In this document: positions 7,888 through 16,775 of the stretch, in pieces
How positions within the stretch are numbered: the stretch's first letter is position 1
How the letters are laid out: every line of letters starts with the position of its first letter
NCBI GenBank assembly: GCA_002307725.1
Contig: DBUB01000011.1
Location: forward strand, 62,001-126,000
Source of the DNA: Alphaproteobacteria bacterium UBA1301
Lineage (GTDB): Bacteria > Pseudomonadota > Alphaproteobacteria > Micropepsales > Micropepsaceae
DNA length: 64,000 nucleotides
Direction of reading: 5' to 3'
Notes under the pieces: generated by a model
The model's input: the letters and a program-made list of their open reading frames with translations, nothing else
Databases searched by the model: none
What the model was told of the DNA's origin: nothing
Translations under genes and position numbers: made by a program

Positions 7888-8127
7888 TTAGCGGCCCTTT
7901 TCCTTGTCTTTGTCCTTGCCTTTTTCCTTGGCGAGCAATTCGGCGATGGCATCCTGGCCTTCGTCGGAATGCAGCCAGCCCTCGGCGGCCTGCTGGGTCG
8001 GGAATTGTCCGGCCAGGCGATGCGGTTTGACGCGATCAGGCATCGGCACCAGCACTTCAAACGTGCCGGCGTGGCGTTGATCCTTGGTTTCCGCAGCATA
8101 GGCCTGGGGTTTTTGGTACTTTTTCAT
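7888..8127 (-). CDS. Small hypothetical protein, charged C-terminus
   Basis: A 79-residue soluble protein starting MKKYQKPQAYAAETKDQRH. The middle reads FEVLVPMPDRVKPHRLAGQFPTQ and the last 15 residues are almost only Lys, Asp, Glu and Gly. An AGG-containing SD precedes the ATG at 8127, and the frame shows ordinary codon use, so I take it as a real gene. I do not recognise the family. No membrane segment or cysteine is present. It lies between the PH-like membrane protein and the pseudouridine synthase, with gaps over 100 bases on both sides. Confidence 0.55.
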   Translation of the reverse strand: MKKYQKPQAYAAETKDQRHAGTFEVLVPMPDRVKPHRLAGQFPTQQAAEGWLHSDEGQDAIAELLAKEKGKDKDKEKGR

Positions 8128-8239
8128 GGCAGGCCTCGTTTTTTGCTCTTCTAGGGGGTGCTCATACCACTTCGCTGCCCCGGTGCAAGGCGAATGGCGG
8201 CTATCGCGAAATCACCGCGCGCCGGTCACAAAATTGGCC

Positions 8240-9157
8240 TTAATCCGCGTCTTTGGCGCGCTTCTTGCGCCCGATGCCGAGTTGTTCGCGCCAGAGTTTG
8301 GCGGGAATTTCCTCCACGGCACCTTCGGCGAGCTGGCCGAGGTGAAAGGGCCCGAACTGCACGCGGATGAGGCGCGCCACTTTCAGGCCGATGCTTTCCA
8401 TCACGCGTTTGACTTCGCGGTTTTTGCCTTCCTTAAGCGAGACCGTGGCCCAGGAATAAACGCCTTTGGAGCGTTCGAGATCGGCCACCACCGGTCCGTA
8501 TTTGACGGTGCCGACGGTGACACCTTCGGCCAGTTTGTCGAGGTCGGCCTGGGTGACTTTGCCGAACAGGCGGGCGCGGTATTTGCGCGGCCAACCGCCG
8601 GCGGGCAGCTCCAAGCGACGGGCGATTTCGCCGTCGTTGGTGAGCAGCAAGAGGCCTTCGGAGTTGTAATCGAGCCGGCCGATGGAAACCACGCGCGGCA
8701 GATGTTTGGGCAGATTGGCGAACACCGTCGCGCGCCCTTCCGGGTCGCGATGGGTGGTCACCAGGCCTGCAGGCTTGTGATAGCGCCACAACCGCGCCGG
8801 ATCGGGCACGCCAAGCGGTTTGCCGTCGATGGCGACGACTTGGGTGCGGAGCACTTTGGTGGCTGGCGTCTTGACGGTTTCGCCGTCCAGCGTGACGCGG
8901 CCTTCGGCGACGATTTTTTCGGCGTCGCGGCGCGAGCAGATGCCGGCGCGGGCGATGACTTTGGCGATGCGGTCGCCTTCGCGGCTTTCTTCTTCGTCGC
9001 CATCGTGCTCGGTGATAACGGGTTTGTCCCAGCCGTCGTCGATGTCGACGCTGCCGGTATGCGGGCTCCAGCCGGTGGCGCCGCGCGATGCCGATTTGCG
9101 TTTGCCGCTGGTCTTGGCTTTGGTGGTGTTATGATCGGCCACGAAGGGATCGCCCAT
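8240..9157 (-). CDS. rRNA pseudouridine synthase, RluB/RsuA family
   Basis: Isomerises a uridine in ribosomal RNA to pseudouridine. About 305 residues: a variable charged N-terminus, an S4 RNA-binding domain (DRIAKVIARAGICSRRDAEK, about residues 50-100) and the catalytic domain with GRLDYNSEGLLLLTNDG, which contains the essential aspartate, and the late KEGKNREVKRVMESIG block. The ATG at 9157 falls inside the same CCATGG as the start codon of the divergent tadA and has no SD; a GTG at 9142 is an alternative. The family members RluB, RluE, RluF and RsuA modify different sites, and I cannot assign the exact target. Confidence 0.85.
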   Translation of the reverse strand: MGDPFVADHNTTKAKTSGKRKSASRGATGWSPHTGSVDIDDGWDKPVITEHDGDEEESREGDRIAKVIARAGICSRRDAEKIVAEGRVTLDGETVKTPATKVLRTQVVAIDGKPLGVPDPARLWRYHKPAGLVTTHRDPEGRATVFANLPKHLPRVVSIGRLDYNSEGLLLLTNDGEIARRLELPAGGWPRKYRARLFGKVTQADLDKLAEGVTVGTVKYGPVVADLERSKGVYSWATVSLKEGKNREVKRVMESIGLKVARLIRVQFGPFHLGQLAEGAVEEIPAKLWREQLGIGRKKRAKDAD

Positions 9158-9608
9158 GGATGACGAACAAGCCATAGCACTCGCGGCGGCCGAAGCCCAG
9201 GCGGCGGCCTTGCGCGGCGAAGTGCCGGTCGGGGCGGTGTTGGTTTCGGCCGCGGGCGAGGTGCTCGCGCAAAGCGGGAACCGCATCCTGGAAAAAAAGG
9301 ACCCGACGGCGCATGCCGAGATGGAAGTGATCCGCGCCGCCGCCACGGCGCTCGGCAACGAACGGCTCATTGGCACGACGCTGTATGTGACGCTTGAGCC
9401 TTGCACCATGTGTGCCGGGGCCGTCGCCATGGCCCGCATCGCCCGTGTGGTGTTTGCCGCCGAAGACCCCAAAGGCGGCGCGGTCCTTCACGGGCCGCGG
9501 TTTTTCGAGCAACCGACCTGTCACCATCGCCCGGAAATCGCCCGCGCCGGCGATGCCGCGGCCAGCGGTGAGCTGCTGAAAGCGTTCTTCAAGGCGCGCC
9601 GCACTTGA
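9156..9608 (+). CDS. tadA: tRNA-specific adenosine deaminase
   Basis: Deaminates adenosine 34 to inosine in the wobble position of tRNA-Arg(ACG), cytosolic and usually essential. The 150-residue protein has the cytidine-deaminase fold with zinc ligands and catalytic glutamate in HAEME (about residues 52-56) and PCTMCAGA (about 82-89), plus the N-terminal GEVPVGAVLV block. AAGGGA at 9144-9149 lies six bases before the ATG and supports this start. Diverges from the pseudouridine synthase gene, a pairing that is common in alphaproteobacteria. Confidence 0.93.
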   Translation: MDDEQAIALAAAEAQAAALRGEVPVGAVLVSAAGEVLAQSGNRILEKKDPTAHAEMEVIRAAATALGNERLIGTTLYVTLEPCTMCAGAVAMARIARVVFAAEDPKGGAVLHGPRFFEQPTCHHRPEIARAGDAAASGELLKAFFKARRT

Positions 9609-9661
9609 AGGAGTGGGTCGCAGTTGCCATTTATCGACCGAGGTTCTGAAACGGGACAGCC

Positions 9662-10324
9662 ATGATCGATCTTTACACCGCCGCCACGCCCAACGGCTTC
9701 AAAGCTTCCGTCATGCTGGAGGAAGTGGCGCTGCCTTACGAAGTGCATGCCATCAACTTCAGCGCCAAGGAACAGAAAGAGGATTGGTTCCTCAAGATCA
9801 ATCCCAATGGGCGCATTCCGGCCATCGTCGATCGCGAGGCGGACAATTTCGCGGTGTTTGAATCCGGCGCAATTCTCGTCTATCTCGCCGAGAAGACCGG
9901 CAAGCTTTTGCCCGCCGAGGTCAAAGGCCGCAGCCAGGTGATGCAATGGCTGATGTTCCAGATGGGCGGTCTCGGCCCGATGATGGGCCAAGCGAACGCC
10001 TTTTTCCGCTACTGGCACGAGGTTTATCAACCCGGCATCGACCGCTATCAGAACGAATCCCGCCGTCTGCTCGAGGTGCTCGATACGCAGCTCAAGGATC
10101 ATGAATTTCTGGCGGGCGATTATTCCATCGCCGACATCGCCAATTGGTGCTGGGCGCGCAGTTACGCCTGGGGCGGCATCAATGTGGAAGGTCTCGATCA
10201 TCTGCAGCGCTGGATCGCTCAGATCGCCGCCCGCCCGGCGGTACAGAAGGGCATCGCTATTCCGCCGCGCGTTCACGACGATAAGAAAAACGTCGAAACG
10301 GCGAAGTCGATGCTGCAGAAATAA
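9662..10324 (+). CDS. Glutathione S-transferase, Nu-class (YfcG/YghU-like)
   Basis: A 220-residue cytosolic GST. The thioredoxin-like N-terminal domain starts MIDLYTAATPNGFK, where TPNGxK is the Nu-class signature, and it includes the cis-proline segment NGRIPAIVD and the glutathione-contacting ESGAILVYLAEKTG. The helical C-terminal domain contains DYSIADIANW, the conserved N-capping aspartate region. Nu-class enzymes bind two glutathiones and show disulphide-bond reductase activity. It is 53 bases after tadA, and its stop codon abuts that of the convergent PAP2 gene. A glutathione synthesis gene (gshA) is also in this window. Confidence 0.9.
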   Translation: MIDLYTAATPNGFKASVMLEEVALPYEVHAINFSAKEQKEDWFLKINPNGRIPAIVDREADNFAVFESGAILVYLAEKTGKLLPAEVKGRSQVMQWLMFQMGGLGPMMGQANAFFRYWHEVYQPGIDRYQNESRRLLEVLDTQLKDHEFLAGDYSIADIANWCWARSYAWGGINVEGLDHLQRWIAQIAARPAVQKGIAIPPRVHDDKKNVETAKSMLQK

Positions 10325-10948
10325 TCAGAACCAACTGCGTGCGAGCTGCGGGAACCAGTTCACCAGCACTTCGCGGGAGGCAATCAGTCCGATGCCGGCG
10401 CCGACGAAGACGTCGCTGAGAAAATGCGCCGTCAGCAGCGCCCGCGTCAGGCTCAGCCACAGTGCGATCGCGAACCACAGCGGCGCGCCGAGCGGCCAAA
10501 CCGACGAGGCGATCACCGCGACGCAAAAGATCGTCAGCGCGTGTCCGGAGGGAAACGAGTTGCGCTTGAGGTCGAAGCCGAGCGGGATGAAGCCGTAAAG
10601 ACCCATCTCTAACTCGTCGCGTGGCCGCCGCCGGCTGAGGACGAGTTTGATGGTGTGGATCACGGCGCTTCCCGCCCCCAGCGCCAAAATGAAGGCGAGG
10701 GCGTATTGGAACACCAGCTTGACTGCGGCGTCCTTCGTGCCGGTCGCTAGCAGCGTCCAGGTCACCAGATACGCCACCACGGCCAGTGCCAGCCAATGGG
10801 CGGCCTTGGCCAGATGGGTGGTGGAATTGAGGAATCTGTGGAAGCCAAGTGGCACACGGTCATAGAGAATATGCACCGCGCGGCGATCGATCGCCACGCA
10901 GACCACGCCCAACGACAGGAAGAACAGCCCAAACCACAACAGGAACAT
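10325..10948 (-). CDS. PAP2-family membrane phosphatase
   Basis: A 207-residue integral membrane protein with about five or six helices. It carries the three phosphatidic acid phosphatase type 2 motifs: KLVLSRRRP, then PSGH, then TRALLTAHFLSDV, in which Thr replaces the usual first Ser and the catalytic His and Asp are present. Such enzymes remove phosphate from lipid substrates such as phosphatidate or undecaprenyl diphosphate at the outer face of the inner membrane. The substrate is not decidable here. It ends base-to-base with the convergent GST gene. Confidence 0.85.
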   Translation of the reverse strand: MFLLWFGLFFLSLGVVCVAIDRRAVHILYDRVPLGFHRFLNSTTHLAKAAHWLALAVVAYLVTWTLLATGTKDAAVKLVFQYALAFILALGAGSAVIHTIKLVLSRRRPRDELEMGLYGFIPLGFDLKRNSFPSGHALTIFCVAVIASSVWPLGAPLWFAIALWLSLTRALLTAHFLSDVFVGAGIGLIASREVLVNWFPQLARSWF

Positions 10949-11012
10949 GACATCTGCTTGCCGCGGCTGGGCGCCGCTGTCAAATCCGCGTGAGGTCGCT
11001 GCGGAGCGCAGC

Positions 11013-11047
11013 CAGGAAAAGTGGGTACCGGTTTTCCGTCCGGCTGC
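11013..11047 (-). repeat. Partial copy of the CTAGAGC-family intergenic repeat
   Basis: The stretch containing GGAAAAGTGG, ACCGG and TTTTCCGTCCGG is the reverse complement, with small changes, of the right half of the repeat found between coxB and coxA. It sits in the 118-base gap between the PAP2 and histidine kinase genes, which otherwise holds nothing recognisable. Confidence 0.55.
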
Positions 11048-11066
11048 GCGACCAAATAGGAACTCT

Positions 11067-12215
11067 TTACGCTGCCGCCCGCTTGTCGGCGTCCATCGGG
11101 AAGGTCACCCGGACTTCGGTTCCGGCGCCTTCTTCGCTCTCGATGGCGAGTGTGCCACCGTGCTTTTCGGTCAGGGCTCGCACCAGCGCAAGGCCGAGTC
11201 CGGCGCCGGATTTGGCGATCATCGGGTCGCCTTCGACCTGCTCGAAAGGCCGGCCGAGGCGTTCGAGGTCGTCGGACGGAATGCCGATGCCGGTATCGCA
11301 GATGCAGATGGTGGCAAAGCCGTCGCGCATGAACAGACTGACGCCGACGCTGCCGCCTGCTGGCGTGAACTTGATCGCGTTGGAGAGCAGGTTGAGCATG
11401 ATCTGTTTGACCGCCCGCTTGTCGGCGTTCGCGAACAGCGGCTCGTTCGGCATCGACACGCTGAGTTCCAGGCCGTTTTCCTCGGCGCGGTCGCGCAACA
11501 TGCGGACGCTGTCTTCGATGGTACCGTTGAAATCGACGGTTTCGATATTCAGCTCCAGCTTGCCGGCTTCGATCTTGGCCATGTCGAGCATGTCCGAGAT
11601 AAGGTCGAGCAAGAGCTGACCGGAATCGTAGATCAGCGTCGCGTATTCTTCGTATTTGTCGTTGCCCAGCGGCCCGAAGGTGCGCTGGCGCATCATGTCG
11701 GTGAAGCCGATTACGGCGTTGAGCGGCGTGCGCAGCTCATGGCTCATATTGGCGAGGAAGCGCGACTTGGCCTTGCTGGCGGATTCGGCGCGTTGCTGCG
11801 CCGCCTTGATTTCGAGTTCGTGCTCGATGCGCAGGGTCACGTCGTGCGACACGCTAAGCACGTTGCGCAATTCGCCGCTCGCCTGATCGTAGACGCCGCG
11901 CACCGTCGTCTCCAGCCAGAGGTAGTGGCCGTCGGCATGTTTGAAGCGAAAGGTCTGGGTCAGGGACTGGCCGGGCAGTGGCACGGCGCAGATGGCGTAG
12001 GCCTGCTCCAGGTCATCGGGATGGACGTGCGTGAGGAAACTTGTGCGGGCGACGTCGTCTTTGCTGAGCCCGAGCAGTTTCTCAAGAGCGGCGGAGGCGA
12101 AATACACCGCGCCGTCCGGCTTTCGAACGAGAACGATGTCTGAAGTCTCTTCCGCCAACAAGCGATACGCGTAAAGCGCGTTGTCGCGTATCTGGTCTCC
12201 GGCAGCGGTCGTCAT
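11067..12215 (-). CDS. PAS-domain sensor histidine kinase
   Basis: A 382-residue soluble kinase with no membrane helix. An N-terminal PAS domain (about residues 15-130, including HVHPDDLEQ and FRFKHADGHYLWLET) is followed by the dimerisation and phosphoacceptor box FLANMSHELRTPLNAVIGF with His159, then an ATPase domain with the N box NLLSNAIKFTPAGG, DTGIGIP and GAGLGLALV. This resembles cell-cycle and polarity kinases of the DivJ/PleC type, but that similarity is shared by many kinases. The ATG at 12215 has a GAGGA SD and is preferred over an ATG at 12236. No response regulator gene is adjacent, so it is an orphan here. Confidence 0.88.
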   Translation of the reverse strand: MTTAAGDQIRDNALYAYRLLAEETSDIVLVRKPDGAVYFASAALEKLLGLSKDDVARTSFLTHVHPDDLEQAYAICAVPLPGQSLTQTFRFKHADGHYLWLETTVRGVYDQASGELRNVLSVSHDVTLRIEHELEIKAAQQRAESASKAKSRFLANMSHELRTPLNAVIGFTDMMRQRTFGPLGNDKYEEYATLIYDSGQLLLDLISDMLDMAKIEAGKLELNIETVDFNGTIEDSVRMLRDRAEENGLELSVSMPNEPLFANADKRAVKQIMLNLLSNAIKFTPAGGSVGVSLFMRDGFATICICDTGIGIPSDDLERLGRPFEQVEGDPMIAKSGAGLGLALVRALTEKHGGTLAIESEEGAGTEVRVTFPMDADKRAAA

Positions 12216-12392
12216 TGCAATCCTCGCCCGAAGCATTGGTTCTGCCCCGCCATGACTTTACAGATGGCATGTTAATCAAGGATTTCTGTCTCGCGCCTCG
12301 AGTGGCTAATTGTATCTTAACAAGCCATAACGAGAGGTAGCCTGCGGACGGCCAGCGTGTATAAGCAGGAGTGGTATTTGAAGGGATTCCCG

Positions 12393-12884
12393 ATGCGTCT
12401 GATTGCACCTGTGATGGCGGCCGCCATGGCCTTTGTGGTGACCGCTTGCGACGGCAAATCGAAGCCGCCGGTCGAACCGTTGTCGGACCAGGCCAATGCC
12501 ACCTATATCGCGGATAATGCCAAGAAATCCGGCGTTATTTCGGTGCCGGGCATCCAATATGAGGTGCTGCAAAAGGGCGACGGACCGCAACCGCGCCGCA
12601 AAGATTGCGTCACGGTTTACTACAAGGGCATGCTGATCGACGGTAAGGTCTTCGATCACACCGAGCCCGGCCAGCCTGCGACGTTTCCGGCAGGCCGCCT
12701 GATTCCGGGCTGGGTGGAAGCGTTGCAGATGATGCATACCGGCGAAAAATGGCGCCTCGTCGTTCCGCCCGGGCTCGCTTACGGCAAGGACGGTGCCGGC
12801 AAGGGTGTCATTCCGCCCAACCAGACGCTGATCTTCGATGTCGAACTGTTAAAGGTCGCGCCAATGGGCGAAGGCGGGTGCTGA
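12393..12884 (+). CDS. FKBP-type peptidyl-prolyl isomerase, lipoprotein
   Basis: A 163-residue exported folding factor that isomerises X-Pro bonds. The N-terminus is a lipoprotein signal, MRLIAPVMAAAMAFVVTAC, with the lipobox cysteine at residue 19. The FKBP domain (about residues 50-158) includes VTVYYKGMLIDGKVFD, FPAGRLIPGWVEALQMM, GEKWRLVVPPGLAYG and VIPPNQTLIFDVELLKV. AAGGGA at 12381-12386 fixes the ATG at 12393. It converges on purD with one base between the stops. Location is the outer or inner membrane facing the periplasm, depending on Lol sorting (Asp at +2 suggests inner-membrane retention by the enterobacterial rule). Confidence 0.9.
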   Translation: MRLIAPVMAAAMAFVVTACDGKSKPPVEPLSDQANATYIADNAKKSGVISVPGIQYEVLQKGDGPQPRRKDCVTVYYKGMLIDGKVFDHTEPGQPATFPAGRLIPGWVEALQMMHTGEKWRLVVPPGLAYGKDGAGKGVIPPNQTLIFDVELLKVAPMGEGGC

Positions 12885-12885
12885 T

Positions 12886-14160
12886 TTAGCTATTGCGCGC
12901 TAAGGCCCGCCAGGCGATGTCGCGGCGGCAGAAACCTTGCGGCCAATCGATGGCGTCCACCGCGGCGTAGGCACGCGCACGCGCTTCCCGTACGGTTTTG
13001 GCGGTGGCCGTGATATTCAGCACGCGCCCGCCATTGGCGACGATCTTGCCGTCCTTTACCGCCGTTCCGGCGTGGAAAATCGTGACGCCCGGCAGCTTCG
13101 CTGCTGCCTCCAGCCCGCGGATTTGCGAGCCTTTGGGATAGTCGCCGGGATAGCCCTTGGCAGCCATCACCACGGTCAGCGCCACGTCGTCGTGCCATCT
13201 GAGATCGATCTGATCCAGCACATGATCGCGCGCCGCCAGCAGTACCGTCAGCAAATCCGATTTCAGCCGCGGCAGGATCACTTGCGTTTCGGGATCGCCG
13301 AAGCGGCAGTTGAATTCGATCAGCTTGGGCTCGCCGTCTTTGATCATTAGCCCGGCAAACAGCACGCCGACATAAGTGCGGCCGCGTTCCTTCATGGCGC
13401 GCACGGTCGGCTTCAGGATGCGTTCGATGGTTTTCTCGACCACGTCCGGCGTCAGCACCGGCGCCGGGCTGTAAGCGCCCATGCCACCCGTGTTCAGACC
13501 CTTGTCGCCATCGAAGGCGCGTTTGTGATCCTGGGCGCCGATCAGCGGCAGCACGTCTTCGCCATCGGTGATGGCGAAGAAGCTGGCTTCCTCGCCATCG
13601 AGATATTCCTCCACCACCAACTCGTTTCCGGCCGACCCAAACGCGCCGCCGAAAATCTCATCGATGGCCTTGTCGGCGTCGGCTTTGGTTTCGGCGATGA
13701 TGACGCCTTTGCCCGCAGCGGGTCCATCGGCTTTGATCACCACGGGATAGCCCAGCGTGGTGGCGAAGGCCTTGGCGCCATCGGCTTCCATAAAGCGGCG
13801 ATATTTGGCGGACGGGATGCCGAAGTCTTCGCACAAGTCTTTCACAAAGCCCTTGGAGCCTTCCAGGATGGCGCCTTTGGCACTCGGGCCAAGTGATTTG
13901 ATCCCGGCCGCTTCGAAGCGGTCGGCGAGCCCGTCGATCAGCGGCACTTCCGGGCCCACCACGACGAAGCCGATGTTGTGTTCCTTGGCGAAGGCCACGA
14001 GTTCGTCCGCCTGGCTTGGGGCCAGCGGCACGCACTCGGCCACCGCCGCGATGCCGGGATTGCCGGGGGCGCAATAGAGCTTGCTGAGCAGGGGGCTCGC
14101 CGCCAGGGACCAGCACAAGGCGTGTTCGCGGCCGCCGGAACCGATCACCAGGACGTTCAT
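12886..14160 (-). CDS. purD: Phosphoribosylamine-glycine ligase
   Basis: Second step of purine synthesis: ATP-dependent joining of 5-phosphoribosylamine and glycine to GAR. The 424-residue ATP-grasp protein begins MNVLVIGSGGREHALCW and contains PVVIKADGPAAGKGVIIAE (ATP-binding), NTGGMGAYSPAPV, and IEFNCRFGDPETQVILPRL with the metal-binding glutamate and asparagine. The ATG at 14160 matches the family start; an upstream in-frame extension has no similarity. It is divergent from xseA with 80 bases between, so the two promoters probably share that gap. Confidence 0.96.
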   Translation of the reverse strand: MNVLVIGSGGREHALCWSLAASPLLSKLYCAPGNPGIAAVAECVPLAPSQADELVAFAKEHNIGFVVVGPEVPLIDGLADRFEAAGIKSLGPSAKGAILEGSKGFVKDLCEDFGIPSAKYRRFMEADGAKAFATTLGYPVVIKADGPAAGKGVIIAETKADADKAIDEIFGGAFGSAGNELVVEEYLDGEEASFFAITDGEDVLPLIGAQDHKRAFDGDKGLNTGGMGAYSPAPVLTPDVVEKTIERILKPTVRAMKERGRTYVGVLFAGLMIKDGEPKLIEFNCRFGDPETQVILPRLKSDLLTVLLAARDHVLDQIDLRWHDDVALTVVMAAKGYPGDYPKGSQIRGLEAAAKLPGVTIFHAGTAVKDGKIVANGGRVLNITATAKTVREARARAYAAVDAIDWPQGFCRRDIAWRALARNS

Positions 14161-14240
14161 GGCCAGTCTCCTGAATTCCGCCGGACCGTCCCTCAAGAAA
14201 CCCCTGGATTCAAGCGCAACTCTTGTATGATCTGTGGATC

Positions 14241-15662
14241 ATGTCCGACCGAACGAATCTGCCCGAATTCAGCGTTTCCGAGATTTCCGCCGCCCTCAAG
14301 CACACGGTGGAGGAGGCGTTCCCCTTTGTGCGTGTCCGCGGCGAGATCAGCGGCTTGAAATTTCATTCCTCAGGGCATGTCTATTTCGACCTCAAGGACG
14401 AGAAAAGCGTCCTCAACGCGGTGATCTGGAAGGGCGCGGTGCGGGCGCTCAAGGTCAAGCCGCAGGCGGGGCTGGAGGTCATTTGTACTGGCCGCATCTC
14501 CACCTACGGCGGTTCCTCGCGCTATCAGCTCATCGTCGAACAAGTGGAATTGGCCGGTCTCGGCGCTCTGATGGCGATGCTGGAGGAGCGCAAAAAAATG
14601 CTGGCGGCGGAAGGCCTGTTCGATGTCGGCCGCAAGAAGAAACTGCCCTATCTGCCGGAGGTGATCGGCGTCATCACGTCACCCACCGGCGCGGTGATCC
14701 GGGACATCATGCAGCGGCTCGCCGACCGCTTTCCGCGGCGGGTGCTGCTATGGCCGGTGGCGGTGCAGGGCGAGCGTGCGGCAGGTGAGATTGCGGCGGC
14801 GATCCGCGGGTTTTCGGCGTTGCCGAAGGACGGTCTGCCGCGGCCTGACGTTCTGATCGTGGCGCGCGGCGGCGGCTCGATCGAAGATTTGATGGCGTTC
14901 AACGAAGAAGTGGTGATCCGCGCCGTCGCCGCGTGCGAAATCCCGGTCATTTCCGCGGTCGGCCACGAGACCGACACCACCTTGATCGACTTCGTGTCCG
15001 ATGTCCGCGCCCCGACCCCGACCGCCGCGGCGGAAATGGCGGTGCCGGTCAGGAGCGAGCTGATTTCCCAGACCCTTGACCTCGAACGGCGGCTGGGGCG
15101 CTCGGCGGCAGTCCAGATGGAACGACGGCGCGAGACCTTGCGGCATCTCGCCCGGGTGCTGCCGCGGGCTGACCAGCTTTTCGCGGCGCCGCGCCAGCGC
15201 TTCGATCAGGCGGCCGAGCGGCTGACCAACGCGCTTCGCCGCAACCTTGAAGTGCATCACCGTCACTTTGCCGAGACCGCGGCCTTGCTCCGCCCGGCCG
15301 GGCTCAAGAATCGGCTCGCTCAAGGGACCGAGCGGACCAAGATGCTGGGATTGCGCCTTGATCGTTGTCACCGCACCCGTTTGGCAGAGGCGGCGCACCG
15401 GCTGGAGGGCCTCGTCCGGGTACTGGACAGCGTCAGCCACCGGGCGGTGCTGGCGCGCGGCTTTGCCATGGTGCGCGGCGCCGATGGCGGCCTGAAGCGC
15501 GCCGCCGCCGCGGTGGCGCTGGGCGAGGCCCTGACTCTGACCTTCGCTGATGGGGCGGTGCCGGTCGTGGCTGGCGCGGGGGCACATCCACCAGCCGCCA
15601 AACCAGCCAGATCCCACCCTCCGGCCAAAAAGACCTCCGGCAACCAAGGCGATTTGTTTTGA
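14241..15662 (+). CDS. xseA: Exodeoxyribonuclease VII large subunit
   Basis: Catalytic subunit of ExoVII, which degrades single-stranded DNA from both ends in mismatch repair and damage tolerance together with XseB. The 473-residue protein has the N-terminal OB-fold (FSVSEISAALKHTVEEAF through GRISTYGGSSRYQL), then the nuclease domain with GVITSPTGAVIRD, VARGGGSIEDLMAFN and SAVGHETDTTLIDFVSDVRAPTPT, followed by a long helical region for XseB binding. The ATG at 14241 is preferred over the TTG at 14223. xseB is not in the window. Confidence 0.95.
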   Translation: MSDRTNLPEFSVSEISAALKHTVEEAFPFVRVRGEISGLKFHSSGHVYFDLKDEKSVLNAVIWKGAVRALKVKPQAGLEVICTGRISTYGGSSRYQLIVEQVELAGLGALMAMLEERKKMLAAEGLFDVGRKKKLPYLPEVIGVITSPTGAVIRDIMQRLADRFPRRVLLWPVAVQGERAAGEIAAAIRGFSALPKDGLPRPDVLIVARGGGSIEDLMAFNEEVVIRAVAACEIPVISAVGHETDTTLIDFVSDVRAPTPTAAAEMAVPVRSELISQTLDLERRLGRSAAVQMERRRETLRHLARVLPRADQLFAAPRQRFDQAAERLTNALRRNLEVHHRHFAETAALLRPAGLKNRLAQGTERTKMLGLRLDRCHRTRLAEAAHRLEGLVRVLDSVSHRAVLARGFAMVRGADGGLKRAAAAVALGEALTLTFADGAVPVVAGAGAHPPAAKPARSHPPAKKTSGNQGDLF

Positions 15663-15717
15663 TGGCGTGTGGTGACCACCTCGCCTAAAACATGAGACGG
15701 AAAGAGGCGTTGCACGC

Positions 15718-15945
15718 ATGAACAAGATGGAACGGGATATCAGGCCCGACGGTCAGGCCGAACTCGAATACCAAGACGGCGAATACCGGGTGATCAAGCC
15801 CGGCACCTTTGTCGCCTGTGCCGTGACCGGTGTGCACATACCGCTTGAGGCGCTGCGTTATTGGAACGTCGAGCTGCAGGAAGCCTATGCCACCGCAGGC
15901 ATCGCGCTGAAACGGCTCCAAGAGACTGGAAAGACGCCGAAATGA
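15718..15945 (+). CDS. DUF2093 domain protein
   Basis: A 75-residue protein of the alphaproteobacterial DUF2093 family, recognised by LEYQDGEYRVIKPGTFVACAVTGVHIPLEALRYWNVELQEAYAT; the CAVTG and IPLEALRYW blocks are near-invariant. No biochemical role is known to me. It lies between xseA and an M23 peptidase gene, and its stop codon overlaps the peptidase ATG (ATGA), so the two are translationally coupled. In related genomes this family often sits beside xseA and lipid A genes, as here. Confidence 0.9.
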   Translation: MNKMERDIRPDGQAELEYQDGEYRVIKPGTFVACAVTGVHIPLEALRYWNVELQEAYATAGIALKRLQETGKTPK

Positions 15946-16775
15946 TCGGCCGCCGCGCGCTGCTCGCCACCGGTGCAGCCTTGGTGCTGCTGCCGCGGGC
16001 ACGGGCATTTGCGTCGCGGCTTTCCCTTCGCGGCTCGTTCGAACAAGGCGGCCTTGTCGTCGGCAAAGTCGAGCCGGGCGTGCCGGTGCTGGTCGACGAC
16101 AAGTCTGTGCACGTCTCACCGGAGGGCCTGTTCGCCTTCGGTCTCAGCTACGATGGCGAAACGCCTGTCCGCGTCCACGCCGCCTTCAAGGATGCGCCGG
16201 ACTACGAAGACGTCATCCAGCCGGTCAAACGCCAATACGACATCCAATCGATCACCGGTCTGCCACAAGAATACGTCGAACCACCGCCGGAGACCCTTGA
16301 ACGTATGAAGCAGGAACGCGAGGCGATCTTCGCGGCGCGCCAGGCCGACACCGACGGCATCGGCTTTGCCGAACCGCTCGATTGGCCTTTCGCCGGGCGC
16401 CTCAGCGGGATTTACGGCAGCCAGCGCATCCTCAACGGTAACCCGAAGGCGCCGCATCTGGGGGTCGACATCGCTGCGCCCGAAGGTACGCCCATTCGCG
16501 CCCCTGCCGACGGCATCGTCAGCATTGCCGACGATTACTATCTCGAAGGCGGTTTCACGCTGCTCGATCACGGCCACGGCGTCTCGACCTGCTATCTGCA
16601 TCAGAGCGTGCGGCTGGTGACGGTGGGGCAACCGGTGAAGCGCGGTGACGTTATCGGCCATGTCGGCAAGACCGGGCGCGCCACCGGTCCGCATTGCCAT
16701 TGGGGTTTGTGCTGGTTTCAGATGAAGCTCGATCCCTCGCGCGCCACAAGCACGCCGGAACCGCCGAAGGCCTAA
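15942..16775 (+). CDS. Secreted M23-family peptidase
   Basis: A 277-residue exported LytM-type zinc peptidase or peptidase-like protein. The signal peptide MIGRRALLATGAALVLLPRARAFA contains a double arginine and a long hydrophobic run. The C-terminal half holds the M23 domain with HLGVDIAAPEGTPIRAPADG (metal His and Asp), HGHGVSTCYLH and GPHCHWG, where HxH completes the site, so the enzyme looks catalytically intact. Likely substrate is peptidoglycan cross-bridges in the periplasm. ATGA overlap with the DUF2093 gene couples the two; the stop overlaps that of the convergent lpxL gene. Confidence 0.9.
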   Translation: MIGRRALLATGAALVLLPRARAFASRLSLRGSFEQGGLVVGKVEPGVPVLVDDKSVHVSPEGLFAFGLSYDGETPVRVHAAFKDAPDYEDVIQPVKRQYDIQSITGLPQEYVEPPPETLERMKQEREAIFAARQADTDGIGFAEPLDWPFAGRLSGIYGSQRILNGNPKAPHLGVDIAAPEGTPIRAPADGIVSIADDYYLEGGFTLLDHGHGVSTCYLHQSVRLVTVGQPVKRGDVIGHVGKTGRATGPHCHWGLCWFQMKLDPSRATSTPEPPKA

